A stretch of 64,000 nt of DNA, taken from Paracamarosporium sp. OC-R06-R3. Its lineage: Eukaryota > Ascomycota > Dothideomycetes > Pleosporales > Didymosphaeriaceae. The notes under the pieces were generated by a model. It was not told where the DNA came from and did not search any database. It saw only the letters and a list, made by a program, of their open reading frames with translations. Each line of letters opens with the position of its first letter. Position 1 is the stretch's first letter. Shown one piece after another: positions 38,253 to 49,279 of this stretch. The stretch lies in contig JACVRA010000354.1 of the NCBI GenBank assembly GCA_019828545.1, forward strand, positions 52,539 to 116,538, given 5' to 3'. The position numbers and the translations under genes are program-made.

Positions 38253-39338
38253 ATGCGTTCCAGCCCGTCTGTTCTCCTGGCTTCTGCCCTTGCTTTGGGC
38301 GTCGCCGCCAAGCCGCTCGACAAGCGTGTCATGGTCACCAAGATCGACCTCGATGTTGTGACCAAGACCGTCTATGTTACCGCTGGTCAACCTGCGCCGA
38401 CCCCCGTCAGCAAAGAAGAGGTTAGCACACCCCAGGGCTACCGCCACACCTGGCACCACTCCAACTACAACTACTCTCAGGTTTCCTCCAAGGCACCCGC
38501 CCCCAGCTCGCAGCTCCCACCGAAGCCTTCTTTCTCTTCGGCTCCAGGCTACGGCGTTGCTCCCGTATCTAGCTCTTGGAGCACTGCGACCGCATGGACT
38601 TCTTCTACCGCTTGGACGTCGTCGACTGCTTGGACTTCTTCGACGCCTGCTCCCGAACCTAGCACTAGCTCTTCCGTTTACGTGCCACCGCCTGAGCCGA
38701 CCACTTCATCAACCCCGGAGGTCTACACTTCGACCCCGGCTCCCCTCACCTCGTCTCCTCCGGTCGCTACTCCCTCTTCTACTCCCATTTACGGTGTAGA
38801 GCACAAGTCCGGCGACCAGCAGGCGTACCTATCCTCCGGTGGTGATTACCAGGATTCCGTCCTGTGGCATCACAACCGCGCCCGTGCCAACCACGGCGCA
38901 TCCAACCTCCAGTGGAGCGACGACTGCGCTGCTGCTGCCAGCAACGCCGCTGCCTACTGCGACTTCACTCACCACGTCGTAGACGGCCAGGGTCAGAACC
39001 TCTTCACCGTCTCTGGCGACGCCTACAACGCCACTGCCGGTATCACCGAGTCCTGGTACAAGGGCGAGGCCGACATCTACGGCGCCTTCGGTGCTACTCC
39101 CAACATGGACACCTTCCACGAGTGGGGCCACCTTACGCAGATTCTTTGGAAGAAGACCACCCACGTCGGCTGCGTGACCATCGACTGCGGCTCCAAGATG
39201 ACCATCGACGGCGCACCCTCGGAACTCAACCTGTACACCGTGTGCAACTACTCGCCTCCCGGAAACTACGAGGGCGAGTACGCCGAGAACGTTGAGGGAC
39301 CCGTCGGCTCCTACTCGGGCTACTCGTGGGCCGACTAA
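38253..39338 (+). CDS. Secreted CAP/PR-1 superfamily protein
   Basis: Single exon, 361 residues. A signal peptide (1-19) is followed by a Kex2-like Lys-Arg at 24-25. Then comes a roughly 170-residue linker rich in Ser, Thr and Pro, including three tandem AWTSST units and PEPTTSS-type repeats, likely O-glycosylated. The CAP domain covers about residues 205-345. Both family signatures are present: GHLTQILWKKTTHVGC (CRISP-1 type) and LYTVCNYSPPGNY (CRISP-2 type), together with HNRARANHG at the domain start and EWGH contributing to the usual His/Glu cavity. Fungal relatives (Pry proteins) bind sterols and fatty acids and are exported; some are virulence-associated. Which ligand applies here cannot be told. 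Confidence 0.93.
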   Translation: MRSSPSVLLASALALGVAAKPLDKRVMVTKIDLDVVTKTVYVTAGQPAPTPVSKEEVSTPQGYRHTWHHSNYNYSQVSSKAPAPSSQLPPKPSFSSAPGYGVAPVSSSWSTATAWTSSTAWTSSTAWTSSTPAPEPSTSSSVYVPPPEPTTSSTPEVYTSTPAPLTSSPPVATPSSTPIYGVEHKSGDQQAYLSSGGDYQDSVLWHHNRARANHGASNLQWSDDCAAAASNAAAYCDFTHHVVDGQGQNLFTVSGDAYNATAGITESWYKGEADIYGAFGATPNMDTFHEWGHLTQILWKKTTHVGCVTIDCGSKMTIDGAPSELNLYTVCNYSPPGNYEGEYAENVEGPVGSYSGYSWAD

Positions 39339-39714
39339 GCGCCCGTCTCCCTCCCATCAACTTCTACCACCTCTGTTTCTCTGCTGCATATGTTCTTTTC
39401 TAGCTTCACGGCATGGCTATGTCCAGCTGCAGGTCAACATGGCATTTCGCGTTTTTACGAGTGGGGAATCTGCTGCTGTTGCTTAGCATCCCATCTACCT
39501 TTCTTGATGAAAGCATCCGCCAGGAGGCCTGATCTGCGGTCGGTCAACGCGGGCTCCCGCTTTGCTTCTCCTGTATATACTGTTATATAGGCCTCTCGAG
39601 CCTGCATCGGGGCTTCGTTCCTTTCTCAATCCCACATGCAAATGCAACGATGACAATCAAAAGTTCCTATCCTGTCACCCATGTGCCGAGTGCTAGTGCG
39701 TGCGTGCGCGACGT

Positions 39715-39733
39715 GATGCGATGCGATGCGATG
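39715..39733. repeat. GATGC pentanucleotide repeat
   Basis: Just under four tandem copies of GATGC. Confidence 0.75.
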
Positions 39734-39853
39734 TCTCCCTGGGCGCGCGTGTGTTGTGGTTGGCGCTAAGGTGGCTAGGAATCCGAGGCCGTGGAATGTA
39801 CGCGACGTGCATGTGTATCAGGAGTGCCCATGGCGTCGTCTCGCTGTGGTTGA

Positions 39854-39885
39854 GACGTCGGTCGACGTCGACGCCGACGTCGACG
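39854..39885. repeat. GACGTC/GTCGAC palindromic block
   Basis: 32 bases built almost only of overlapping GACGTC and GTCGAC palindromes. It may fold back on itself; no function can be assigned. Confidence 0.6.
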
Positions 39886-40539
39886 CTTGCAGGATTCGAT
39901 CAACGTTGCGGCGGTCCAACGCGTGGCGTCGGTGCTTACCTCCGTACGCCGTACGCTCGACCGCGCGTCGGAGCGGTACCCGCGGCGCCATCCGCTGCTC
40001 GCCAGATCCCGCTTTGTTGAAAGGCGACAAGCGCCGATACAAAGACGTTGACAATGCGGATAAAGAGATCGTTTCAATCGGCTGTGGGTTATCCAAGCGT
40101 AAGCTATCTTGACATGCTTGTAGGAGGGGAGTCGCTGTCGGTGATTGTGCTGTGGGCTGCGAGGTGAGTGAGATAGGGGAAGGTGGTGCTGGGAGAGGAA
40201 GAAGTCGAAGGGAGGAGCTTCTACCGGTACGTGTTTTGCGATGCTGACAGGGGTAGTAAACGTCAAACAAGTTTGGAAGCGACGCGTAGGGTGAAACACT
40301 CAGGCCCGCGGTTGCGCTCGAACAATGCTCAGCAACCAGCGCGTTGGATCTTTCACGTGTGCACTTCTTGGCTTCGACATGTGACTGGGGGGCGTCCCGG
40401 CGGATCGGATGAGATATGACACGCCTGGTAGCGAACCCATGCAAGGGCCCTCGGAGGAGACGAGATGTATGATGTGTGGATGGACTAGTCTACGGAGTGA
40501 AGCAATGTGCTTTTTTTCTATTTGCGCAAAGGCATCTGG

Positions 40540-42827
40540 CTATATGTCGTAGGGGTCGTTGCTTCTCACAATGTAGATCTCGGCTATGAGTGCTACGCAG
40601 CCTACCACCATACTTATTGCGATGATGGGCAGATTTACCCTTGCAAAGTCCAGCCTGCTGACGCGGATGTGCTTGCGGGCCAGAATGTCGCGCCACAACA
40701 GACCGGCTAGCGACGCGGAGAAGGCCGCGCTGAAAGCACCGTAGTTGACGCCGAGGGCCATGCTGTACACGGTGGCCCAGAAGGTGCGGTCGGAGATGGG
40801 TGGGGCGCCGGGCTGCTGGTGGATTGCTTGCCAGGCCTGGATGACGCGGGATAGCAGGATGGAGGTGCCGATATTTGTTCCTGCGAACTTTGTTGTCGTA
40901 TTGTTAGCAAAAGAAATGTTCGAGGCGAGGGTGATGGTGAATGGCTTACGTTGCAGAGAACTACAGATAAGAAACCCATGCCACCTACTGCACCGACTGT
41001 GCCGGTCTTTGATACCCAGTGATCCCAGCCATAGGCGAATACTTGAACCCATCCCCGTGATACGAGCGCTTGAACCAGTACAAACATGCAGAAGGCGAAG
41101 GGTATAAGGGCGAGAGGAAGGTGAGCGAGGACTGTGGTAGATGTGGGGAAGGTTTCTTGCGCCCACCGCCATAACTTGGCCACGAGAGATGATAATGTTG
41201 TCCGAGGTGTTGAAGTTATTTTCTTGCCCTCCTCCATCTCGGCTGGGCCAGTGTCATTGCTCTTTTCAAGTGCTGCCGATGCTTGCTGGGAAGGCTCATC
41301 TTCCTCAGGCGTCTTTTCAGAAACGGCGATAGTGTCCGCCTCAGACGGTTCCATGAGAGGCGACTCCTGAATTGGTGGCAATTCGCCTTTCCGTTCCTTT
41401 TCGGCATGGCTAGTCTCGAATCTTTCGCGACCTTGGCGTGCGATTTCACGCGTCTCCTTGCGATTCATCCATCCCATGACCAGATCGAAGATGATCAGAA
41501 TGACAGCGGCAGGGACTGTAACCCAGAACACGGGATGCTCACCACTCGACTGTGATGCAGCGTTTAACGCTAACACGGCGATGAGCGTCGCGGCCATGAT
41601 GACACCACCAAACGCGGCACCTTTCTTGTCAAGGAACGGATTCATAATCTCTTCAAGCGAGAGTAGCTTGCCTGTCTCATCGTTTAGATGTTCGTCCTCT
41701 TGCTCCTCCATGTTTGCACGTGCATTCGGAATATTAGGGTTGACAGGCTTTTTGTTCCTTGCTTCTTCTGGCAGCTCATGCATCTTGATGGAGACTGGAA
41801 TCAGTGACTCGTCGGCAAAGACAATGTACAACAGGAAAGGAAAGAGAACAATGGCCGTAATGACTACTGGTACGATGATATTGGCCGTATAATTGATGAA
41901 CTTGATGTCAAAGGCTCCGGCCAGCACCAAGTTTGTGGGGTTCGACGAGACAAGGATTGCTGATCCCATGTTGGCAACGGTGAATTGGGTGTAGATCCAA
42001 GCTCGGGGATGGAGGATATTACTTGATACACGCGTCATGTAGGCGAGGAAGGCGGTGCCCGAGAGGATGACAGGGTCATTTCCAATGAAGGCGGTGAGGA
42101 CGAAGAAGAAAGCGTAGAGGAAGAAGAAGAGTCGATGTCCAACCTTTCCTCCCCACTGCAGCACCCTAAAGGCCAGGTAACGGATCAGTCCTGAGGCATC
42201 GATGGATATGGCGATGTATGCCAATGACAGGAAGAAGGCCATGATATCCAATGGCGAGATGTTGTTTGCGCCCACGGTCCCATCGTGCACCTCTCTCCGA
42301 CCGATGGCTAAAATGGCCAGTAAGAAAAGATCGGCGATCAGCGGTGCGGTGACAAAGTTCATGGGAAAGCGCATCCATATCAGCTTGGTGCCGCGGTTGC
42401 GGGCAGAGTTGGGGCGAGGGGCGATGATGCGTGTGGAAGCAAGCACACTGAAGAATCCATTGCGCAAGGCGACGGGTATAGGCAGGGGAATGTGGAAGGG
42501 AAAGAGAACGACGAGGTTGGTGATGACAAAGACGATGAGGGTGACAATGGAGCGCCACGAGCGAATCTCGCTCGTGTCGACGCTGGGCTGGCCGCCATGG
42601 CCACCAGATGACATTTCGGGGTTGCGCTGGCCAGGCGACCGCGGTGAGGCATCTAATAAGGGTTCGTGAAGGTCTTGGGCCCCAGCTCTTGGGACTTGGG
42701 TGCCTGAGCCTTCGTCGGCGGCCCTTCCAAGAATTGCGGTCAGCGCATCGGGCCTAGCGCGCCGCCAACTCCAGCTATGGTTCGCTTCTTCCCCCAGATC
42801 TGCAGTCAGGCAAGGCAAACACAGCAC
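40540..42827 (-). CDS. ArsB/CitMHS-superfamily anion permease
   Basis: Two exons: up to 42827-40950, and 40887-40540, with a 62-bp intron in phase 0 after VVLCN. The product is 741 residues from the first Met, or 670 if translation starts at 42614 (MSSGGHGG); the latter lies nearer the first membrane segment. About ten to twelve hydrophobic segments are seen, with a hydrophilic loop of about 120 residues (acidic, Pro/Ser-rich) in the middle. Conserved family features are FIGNDPVILSGTAFLAY, SSNPTNLVLAGA in the first half and FAGTNIGTSILLSR in the second half, the paired substrate hairpins of the ion-transporter superfamily. Substrates of relatives include arsenite, citrate, silicate and sodium/proton. 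The specific substrate is not evident. Confidence 0.87.
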
Positions 42828-42995
42828 AGCCTCAATGACGGCGGCGGGCAGCCCTCGCCTGCCGGCCTCATTTTCCGGTCACTCTCCAGATGCGCTCTCG
42901 TCTGAGGCTCAAAACCGCCATTGCTTCTTCTGCCCTGCTGTCAGCCTCTCCGCTGTCCCCCATGGACTCGTCCCCAGCCCTCCACTCCAGGTGCT

Positions 42996-44946
42996 ATGCC
43001 GGCGTTCCTCTCCACGCCAGAACTGGCTGACCTCGCAATTCGCGCCCAAGGCAATGCCACCGTCGCCAGCCCTCTGAAGGTCGTCTGCGCTTGGCCCGTC
43101 TCCGGCCAGTATGGCCCAGGCTCTCGTGTGCTGTAGGTTCCGTCCGAAGCACCTCCCATTACGACATAACTCACAAGAAACCAGCTACTACGTCCTTGTC
43201 GCGGCTTGTGTGATTGCGCGCAATGTCGTGTGGCTTCGCAAGGCGTGCTTGGCCGCTGCGTTGCTTCTGCCCGCTGTCGCTTCGTTGCACGCACTCGTGC
43301 TCGCCTCGCTTCACGTCAATGGTCCGTTGCCCCCCTTTGCCCAGCATCCGCCGTGCCTCAACCACTGACGCTGTCTTCTAGGCGTCGTCGACATGGACAT
43401 CTATGGAGCTTTCCAGATGTGTTCCATAGCCATTTTAGCGGCTCCACTTACCGTTCGCTTGTCCAAAACGTACTTTTACGACCCCGGCCGCAACCTGATT
43501 TTCCTGTGGACCGCCCTCTCCTTGGCTGGCCTGCTCGCTCTTGCTGTCGAGTTCTACCGTGTGAATCCAATCGACTGCCCCGATGCAGTTCATGGTGGAA
43601 ATCGTTTTCGTTACGGACAACAGAATTGCAGTTTGGTGTGCACTGAAGAAGATGGTCCTTTTTCTCCCTTGCGCTCCGGCCCCGCCGCCAACATTGGCGT
43701 CATCCCTATACCTAATGTTCTAACCTTCAATACCGGAATGCTGCTCGCCACGGCATGTTGCGTCCCCGCTGTCGTCGGATGCATTTTCACTTGGGATAAG
43801 ATCCTCGCTCTCCACTGGAAGCGACGGTTCGGGAACCACGACGAACCTGAACGAAACAGAAGTATCGAGCCCATAGAAGGGACAAATGGTGCTACTGAAG
43901 AGCACATGGATGGTATCAATGGTGCCATTCGACGTGTGCTGAGTGTGATTGAGATACCCCTCTTCAGCGGCGCAATTCTTGCCATACTCATCGTGGGAGA
44001 GATCAATTTCTTCAGCCCCCAAGTTCAGTGGCAGACCGAACCCATTGCTAGTGTTGGGCAATGGGGCCCTATTGCCGGTACAGTCCTGGCTGCTCTCGGC
44101 TCTCTTTATGTACTTCTCATGACTGGGGGAGAAGAACAATCTGGAAGCTCCAACGATGCCACTGAATGCACTTGTGGAAATGATCTTCGACGACAACCGA
44201 CATTTACAATCGAGCAAGACAGCGATGACTCTCCAAGCCAGATGAGTCTCGATGATAATGGTGTAGAAGTTCAACTTCGCAGATCTCATGATACCGGTCT
44301 GACAGACAATACTCGTTCCCGCAGATCTACAGATCCAGGCGGACGACGTAGAGTTGCGGAGATGCTGCAGAAGGCTGGCGATAAACTTGGATCCGCCGCC
44401 CACAACAAGTTTGATGAAAAAGCATACAATAGCAGCAGGGCGCGTGAGTTTCCGGAGATTCCTGGCGAAGCCGCGCGTAATCCTGAGTTAAATGAACTTA
44501 AGAGGCAGTATAGTTTGCGGAGGGACGTCGTTCTACGTGAGGAAAATTCGAGAGCTACCAGCCCATCACCAAGCGCTGTCACCTTTCCAGATCTTGATGG
44601 TGGTAGCCCCAGTACCAGCCCAGTGCTTGGTCAAACCGGGTTTTCTGAAAGTCCCGAGAGAATGCCAACACGAAGCGCAACACTTGAGGTTCCCAGCCCA
44701 ACCCAGGTTAGCTTCCCCGACCCAGAACGGGGTCGGACTCCCGCTCGACGCTCTACACTTGAAGTCCCTTCTCCCACCAAAGCGGCATTTCCAGAGACTG
44801 CTCGCGATCGAATTCCCGCTCGACGGGCCACCCTTGAAGTCCCGTCGCCCACACAATCCAGCCAGAATAATACAGATCATAATCGCCCTCCTGTGCGACG
44901 TGCCACCCTCGAGGTACCTTCTCCCACTCACCGGCCATCACCGTGA
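42996..44946 (+). CDS. Unrecognised polytopic membrane protein with C-terminal repeats
   Basis: Three exons, 42996-43132, 43185-43321 and 43382-44946, give 612 residues; both introns (52 and 60 bp) keep frame. I do not recognise the family. Five to six hydrophobic segments lie at about residues 47-90, 100-115, 128-142, 190-215, 265-285 and 300-315. There is an extracellular-looking Cys-containing loop (NPIDCPDAV, QQNCSLVC) between them. The last 290 residues are hydrophilic and disordered, ending in four repeats with TLEVPSPT cores spaced exactly 25 residues. The start ATG at 42996 is chosen from the downstream-most in-frame Met of the first exon; 42921 is an alternative. It is divergent from the anion permease with only about 170 bp between the long forms. 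Confidence 0.72.
44671..44940 (+). repeat. Four in-gene 75-bp coding repeats
   Basis: The codons for TLEVPSPT start at 44680, 44755, 44830 and 44905, exactly 75 bases apart. Each unit encodes an R-[AS]-T-L-E-V-P-S-P-T core plus a variable spacer containing FPE/FPD and (A/V)RR; DNA identity is lower than protein identity. Confidence 0.85.
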
Positions 44947-46398
44947 CACCCATGACGTATCATGAGCTAGTCAATGCTTTATGCCCAGAGCTGAAAAGCA
45001 TCAAACTCCATGCCCGTGCTGCGGCATCGCTAGCAATGTTGAGTAGAACATGCTAGTGGTACCCTTGGCCGATGGCAGACGTTACGAGTGACACCAAGAG
45101 ACATCTATCCAAATCGTTTTGTTGGCACGGTAAATACTTGAGGTAAGGTGAAAACAGCACCTAGAGATCTTATAGAGAAGTGCATTTTAAGGCAGTAGAG
45201 GAAGAGCAGTAGCAGCGCTGTCATAGAATCTCAGTATTCTCAATGCGTGATGGCTTATAGGTGGATGAAACAGCACAGTTGACGTCTAGATTATAGGATG
45301 TAGGGAGGAGATCAGATGTATATTTTATGAACGGTGACATATAACTAGAACCTAAACGAAATCAAAACATATTCTCAGACAAGGAAGGGAGCACTGTGGT
45401 GTAGCATGTGAAGGATGAGCTTGGCAAGAGTAACGATGGTGTTTGACACAGTTGCTGTATTGCAGTGAAATACCGGGTTTGGTTTCTTGCGGTGTTGAAC
45501 GATGTGCGAAGTATGCCCCAGACATCTGCTCTCAATGAAGTTCTCTGGAATGTGGGGTTGCGTGTGTTCGTAGCTGGACTTTGGTTATATAAATCGAAAG
45601 CAGGGTATACGATGCATTAGTACGTATATCAGTGGAACTGTAGATAAGGTATTCTGGATGAGTATGTACGTGGTATGCAAAGAAGAAACCTACGAGGATG
45701 TGTCTCAGGACGTGGATGTGATGTTGTCCTGGTTGACGTATTGCCGAATATGAGCCTGGACGGGTGGTGAAGGGGTGGCATTGCGAGAAGCTAGATTCTT
45801 CCATCACGCACGAGACCGGGGGTGGTTTTCCGAGAACGCGATCGAAGGACGGATTCTAGTCATTCTGATATTTCATGATTGAAGTGTGGGAGTTGTGGCG
45901 GGCGGTGCGATCATCGAAGGATAAACATTCGGTGAATGCGATGACGGTTGGTTGTCGCTGCGTTTCTCTGCAGTTTGTGGCCATCCCCGTTTCTGGTTGT
46001 TGTTGTTGTTGTTTTTCGCTCTCTCTCCAATGTAGTGCTGAAGAACGCTTAGTCTGCAAGGACAATATCTTCGTCGCTTTACCATGGTAGAGTTTCCGTA
46101 TGGGCCGACGTGAGTTTCAAAGTAATATAGATCGATTGGGGCGTATCTCTTGGCCCTTACAACAGTGGAAAATATGGCACTGTCTATTTAAGCTTACGGA
46201 GTAAGGAAGACTCTATATTGCGGCATGCAGTCAGGTTGTGCGGTCGGATTGCCTAAAAGAGAGACGGAGGCTCGTTCCTGATTGGCTGACCTTGACTTCT
46301 ATATTGCTCAATTTATTACAGCGACTGGGATTCTTATGGTGTCGAGCTTTAAAAGGGTACCCTGGAAAATTCATGTTTTGTGATCTGGGCCACTCAGA
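44947..46398. other. Intergenic region
   Basis: About 1.45 kb, AT-rich, with a short TGT triplet run near 46000; frames are short and domain-free. Confidence 0.5.
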
Positions 46399-47812
46399 AT
46401 GGTAACTCTCTTTATTCTAGCGGCACTGTTTGTTTGTGCATGGGCACTTCAACCAGCAGAGGAGCGCTCGTCATCTGCTTGTGCAAAGCCAGTGATTCTC
46501 GATTCTTCGAAGAACATTTGGCTGAACTATACCCTCCATCCGCAGAGCATTCTTCGACCGTACTATGTAGCTGCTGCGAAAATCGTCAATAATACCGAGT
46601 GGAAGAATAGAGCGCTCAAGGTGGCTGATTCTGGGACGTTCCTATGGATGTAAGTAAATCAAGCACTCCCAATCTCATGGCCTAGTAACTTCAGTTCCTG
46701 AATTGCAGACAGTGAATCGGAAAAAGACATTCCTAAAATTGACCAAGCCGTCAACGATGTTCTATGTGACAATATTCTCGGCCTGGTTATCAGTGGCCTT
46801 TCTCATGCTGGATGCGATGAAACCATTGGACGTACGCCATGGCAGAAGCGCGATTCCACTTCATATCTGGAAAACTTTATCGGTCGTAAGTCGTTGGATC
46901 TTGGACAAAGACAAATACTAAACTCATCGTCATGTAGCTATCGTTGAGCGCATCAAACTGTACGAGAACACAGCCTTTGCGCTGATAATTGAGCCCGAGA
47001 TCCTACCATTCGTAGTCCGCAACCCTTACTACCAACAATGCGAAGCTGCACAACACGCGTACCGCGAAAATGTCCCGAAGGTCCTCAGAGCCCTTGACCT
47101 CCCAAACACAATCAACTATCTGGACGCCAAACACGGAGGCTGGTTCGGCTGGAATGAAAGACGCACCATCTATGATCCGAAAGATATAGCTCGTGAGCTA
47201 ACCAACACATGGCATAACGCTGGCGGAAGCACTTTAAAACAGTTTCGCGGTGTATCTGTTAACGTGAAGTCCTACAACTCCTGGGACATGTCTCCTGGTG
47301 AAGCATTCAGCGACGAGAATGTGATATGCGCCGACCTCTTCAACCGGGCGCGCAACGAACAGAGATATATTTCCCTGCTCGGTGCTTCATTCAAAGCGAT
47401 TAATTCGACCTTTCCACTTCATGCCATTTTCGATTCCAGCCGCACCGCTATCCAGGGTATTCGGTACTTTTGGCACGATTGGTGCAACAACCTGTGGGCG
47501 GGGCTTGGTCCTCGGCCTACGCTTGAGGTGCAACGGCAGGTTTTTGCGCGAGACCAGAATTTTGACGCTTTTGTCTGGGCGACGCCTATAGGGTTCAGCG
47601 ATGGGACCAGTGATCCTGCCTCTCCGAACTGGCATGCGAATTGTTCCTCTGAGATTGCTTTTAAACCTATGCCGGAAAAGGGTGTGTTTAGTCAGGATTA
47701 CTTTGAGTCATTGTTGAAAAGTACGAGATGGTCTGCGTTTCAGACTATTGATGAGGTTCGTGTGAAGGACGAGCACATTGCGAGATTGATGAGACGGTGC
47801 GATGGGAAGTGA
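46399..47812 (+). CDS. GH6-like secreted protein with altered catalytic residues
   Basis: Three exons: 46399-46649, 46713-46885 and 46938-47812, giving 432 residues. The second exon starts at 46713 because the nearer acceptor at 46708 would put a stop in frame. A signal peptide (about 1-17) precedes a glycoside-hydrolase-6 domain recognised by FALIIEPEIL, INYLDAKHGGWFGW, WHDWCNNLWAGLGPRP, FDAFVWA and SDGTSD. There is no cellulose-binding module. Compared with fungal Cel6A, the acid in the DRDC motif is Gly117 (SHAGC), the acid in EPDS is Glu162 (EPEI), and the Lys of WVKPGG is Thr357, while the DGTSD aspartate (363) is kept. Classical cellobiohydrolase activity is therefore doubtful; a changed activity or a binding role is possible. 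Confidence 0.82.
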
Positions 47813-48274
47813 TCAGGGACAAGACTTGGAGACCGTACACATGGTGGCCGGTATCAGATAAGAAAGATGTTCTTGGAGCCGTGGTATATGAATAATGGTG
47901 GAACTCAATAAACTGGCCGATGAGTCTATAGTGACTTTCGTTGTTGAGGTGTTTAGAGTGTTCCTTGCTTGATAATGTAGGACTAAAGTTCTTCAATATC
48001 CCTGAAGATCAGACTCAAGAAGGTTCCGGTATCTTGTCTCCTGTATATTGCTTGACTAGAAGACCTTAACGTTGTGAGCTCTTTGAGATCTCCTGTGTTA
48101 GGATGCGGACAAACGGCTATTTATATCTAACTCTAACCGGAGGTAAGAGCTAGCCGTTTACAGCGTAGCGCCACACCATCCAACTCGCCGTCTCCTCTGA
48201 CAAATCCCCGAGTCACTTGTGAAAGTCCAAAGTATCTCCACTCCTTCACCATTCTGTCGTCCAACCGATATAGC
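47813..48274. other. Intergenic region
   Basis: 462 bp between tandem genes; 3' UTR and promoter of the next gene; nothing else seen. Confidence 0.5.
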
Positions 48275-49279
48275 ATGACAACTCTCCGCAAGTCATGTCG
48301 CAACTGCGCTACCTCGAAGCGCCATTGCACTGTCCAGCTTCCTAGCTGCGCACGCTGCGTGCAAAAAGGTCTTACATGCACTTATGATCTTCAGCCGCTC
48401 AGCGGTGCAAATGCGCAAAATAAATGCTCAGCCGGCCAGCTCCTTTCGGATCCAGGCTTTGATACATCGGGCTACTGTTTCCTCGCTCGAGCGGAAGTGT
48501 ACAACAAGACCTTTGGCAATGGTCTCGATCCGGCGTTCTGTCCACCAGGACATAAAGAAGCACAAGAACTGATTGAGCAGTGCTTTTTGCGCGTCCCGGA
48601 AATGTTCACATCTCTGCGACCCGCCGTGTTCATCCATCCAAAGCTGCAGATGCGGACCGGCCCATCGCATCTTTCTTTGATCCGAGGCCCTCTCAACAGC
48701 GTTGCGCCACATAAAGAGCTCCAGATATTAGCAGGGGTCGACATAGGCACAGTATCCTTAGAAGAGGAATTGACTGCACTGCAAACACTTCTGGTTTTTA
48801 CCGCACCGTTGCTTGTCTCCGAACAGCCCGTCAAACAAGAAAGAGCTGAACCGTGGTTGAAGATAATAGAAGTATGGGTTCAACATCTGCTCAGTATCGC
48901 GAGTGCAGACGCACTGGGTGAAAGAACGCCTTGGCAGCAGTGGCTCTTTGCAGAAACCATACGTCGCACGATCGTGATGGCTTATGTCCTAATTTGCTGT
49001 TTCAATGCATGGAAGTACGGATATTGCTCCAACTGGTTGCTACTCGAATCACTACCGTTTGACAGCCGACCTGGATTGTGGATGGCTGAGTCACCGCAAG
49101 CTTGGATTGCTGCTGCCGGAGCTGGAACGGGCAAAAATGTTGGCACCCAACTAACGTCACTCCACGAGTTTGGTGCGAAGATGAAGGCCTTCGATTCAAC
49201 TTTTTGTGGAGATGCCTTCCTGTCTATGGTGGCCATGGCGCATAACGGTAGCGCTGCTTTACACGGGAGTCTGAACTAA
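48275..49279 (+). CDS. Short Zn2Cys6 transcription factor
   Basis: Single exon of 334 residues. The zinc cluster is right at the N terminus, residues 8-34 (CRNCATSKRHC then CARCVQKGLTC; spacing x2-x6-x6-x2-x6), as in many small fungal regulators linked to secondary metabolism or local clusters. The rest has helical, Leu/Ala-rich segments (for example EEELTALQTLLVFTAPLL and AETIRRTIVMAYVL) resembling the C-terminal domain of such proteins, without a classic Fungal_trans motif. It lies 460 bp downstream of the GH6-like gene on the same strand, so local control of that gene is possible but unsupported. Confidence 0.85.
   Translation: MTTLRKSCRNCATSKRHCTVQLPSCARCVQKGLTCTYDLQPLSGANAQNKCSAGQLLSDPGFDTSGYCFLARAEVYNKTFGNGLDPAFCPPGHKEAQELIEQCFLRVPEMFTSLRPAVFIHPKLQMRTGPSHLSLIRGPLNSVAPHKELQILAGVDIGTVSLEEELTALQTLLVFTAPLLVSEQPVKQERAEPWLKIIEVWVQHLLSIASADALGERTPWQQWLFAETIRRTIVMAYVLICCFNAWKYGYCSNWLLLESLPFDSRPGLWMAESPQAWIAAAGAGTGKNVGTQLTSLHEFGAKMKAFDSTFCGDAFLSMVAMAHNGSAALHGSLN

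Larger units (their letters stand above)
39339..40539. other. Intergenic region between convergent genes
   Basis: About 1.2 kb with presumed 3' UTRs, a GATGC repeat and a GACGTC-rich palindromic block; open frames are compositionally odd (Arg/Thr/Ser-rich) and domain-free. Confidence 0.5.

Noticed and set aside
40021..40444. Arg/Ser/Thr-rich frames of up to 208 codons between the CAP gene and the permease
   Set aside because: Compositionally odd on both strands, domain-free, and lying in a convergent 3' UTR spacer.
46650..46712. Apparent frameshift between exons 1 and 2 of the GH6-like gene
   Set aside because: Using the acceptor ending at 46712 instead of 46708 keeps the frame, so no mutation is needed.
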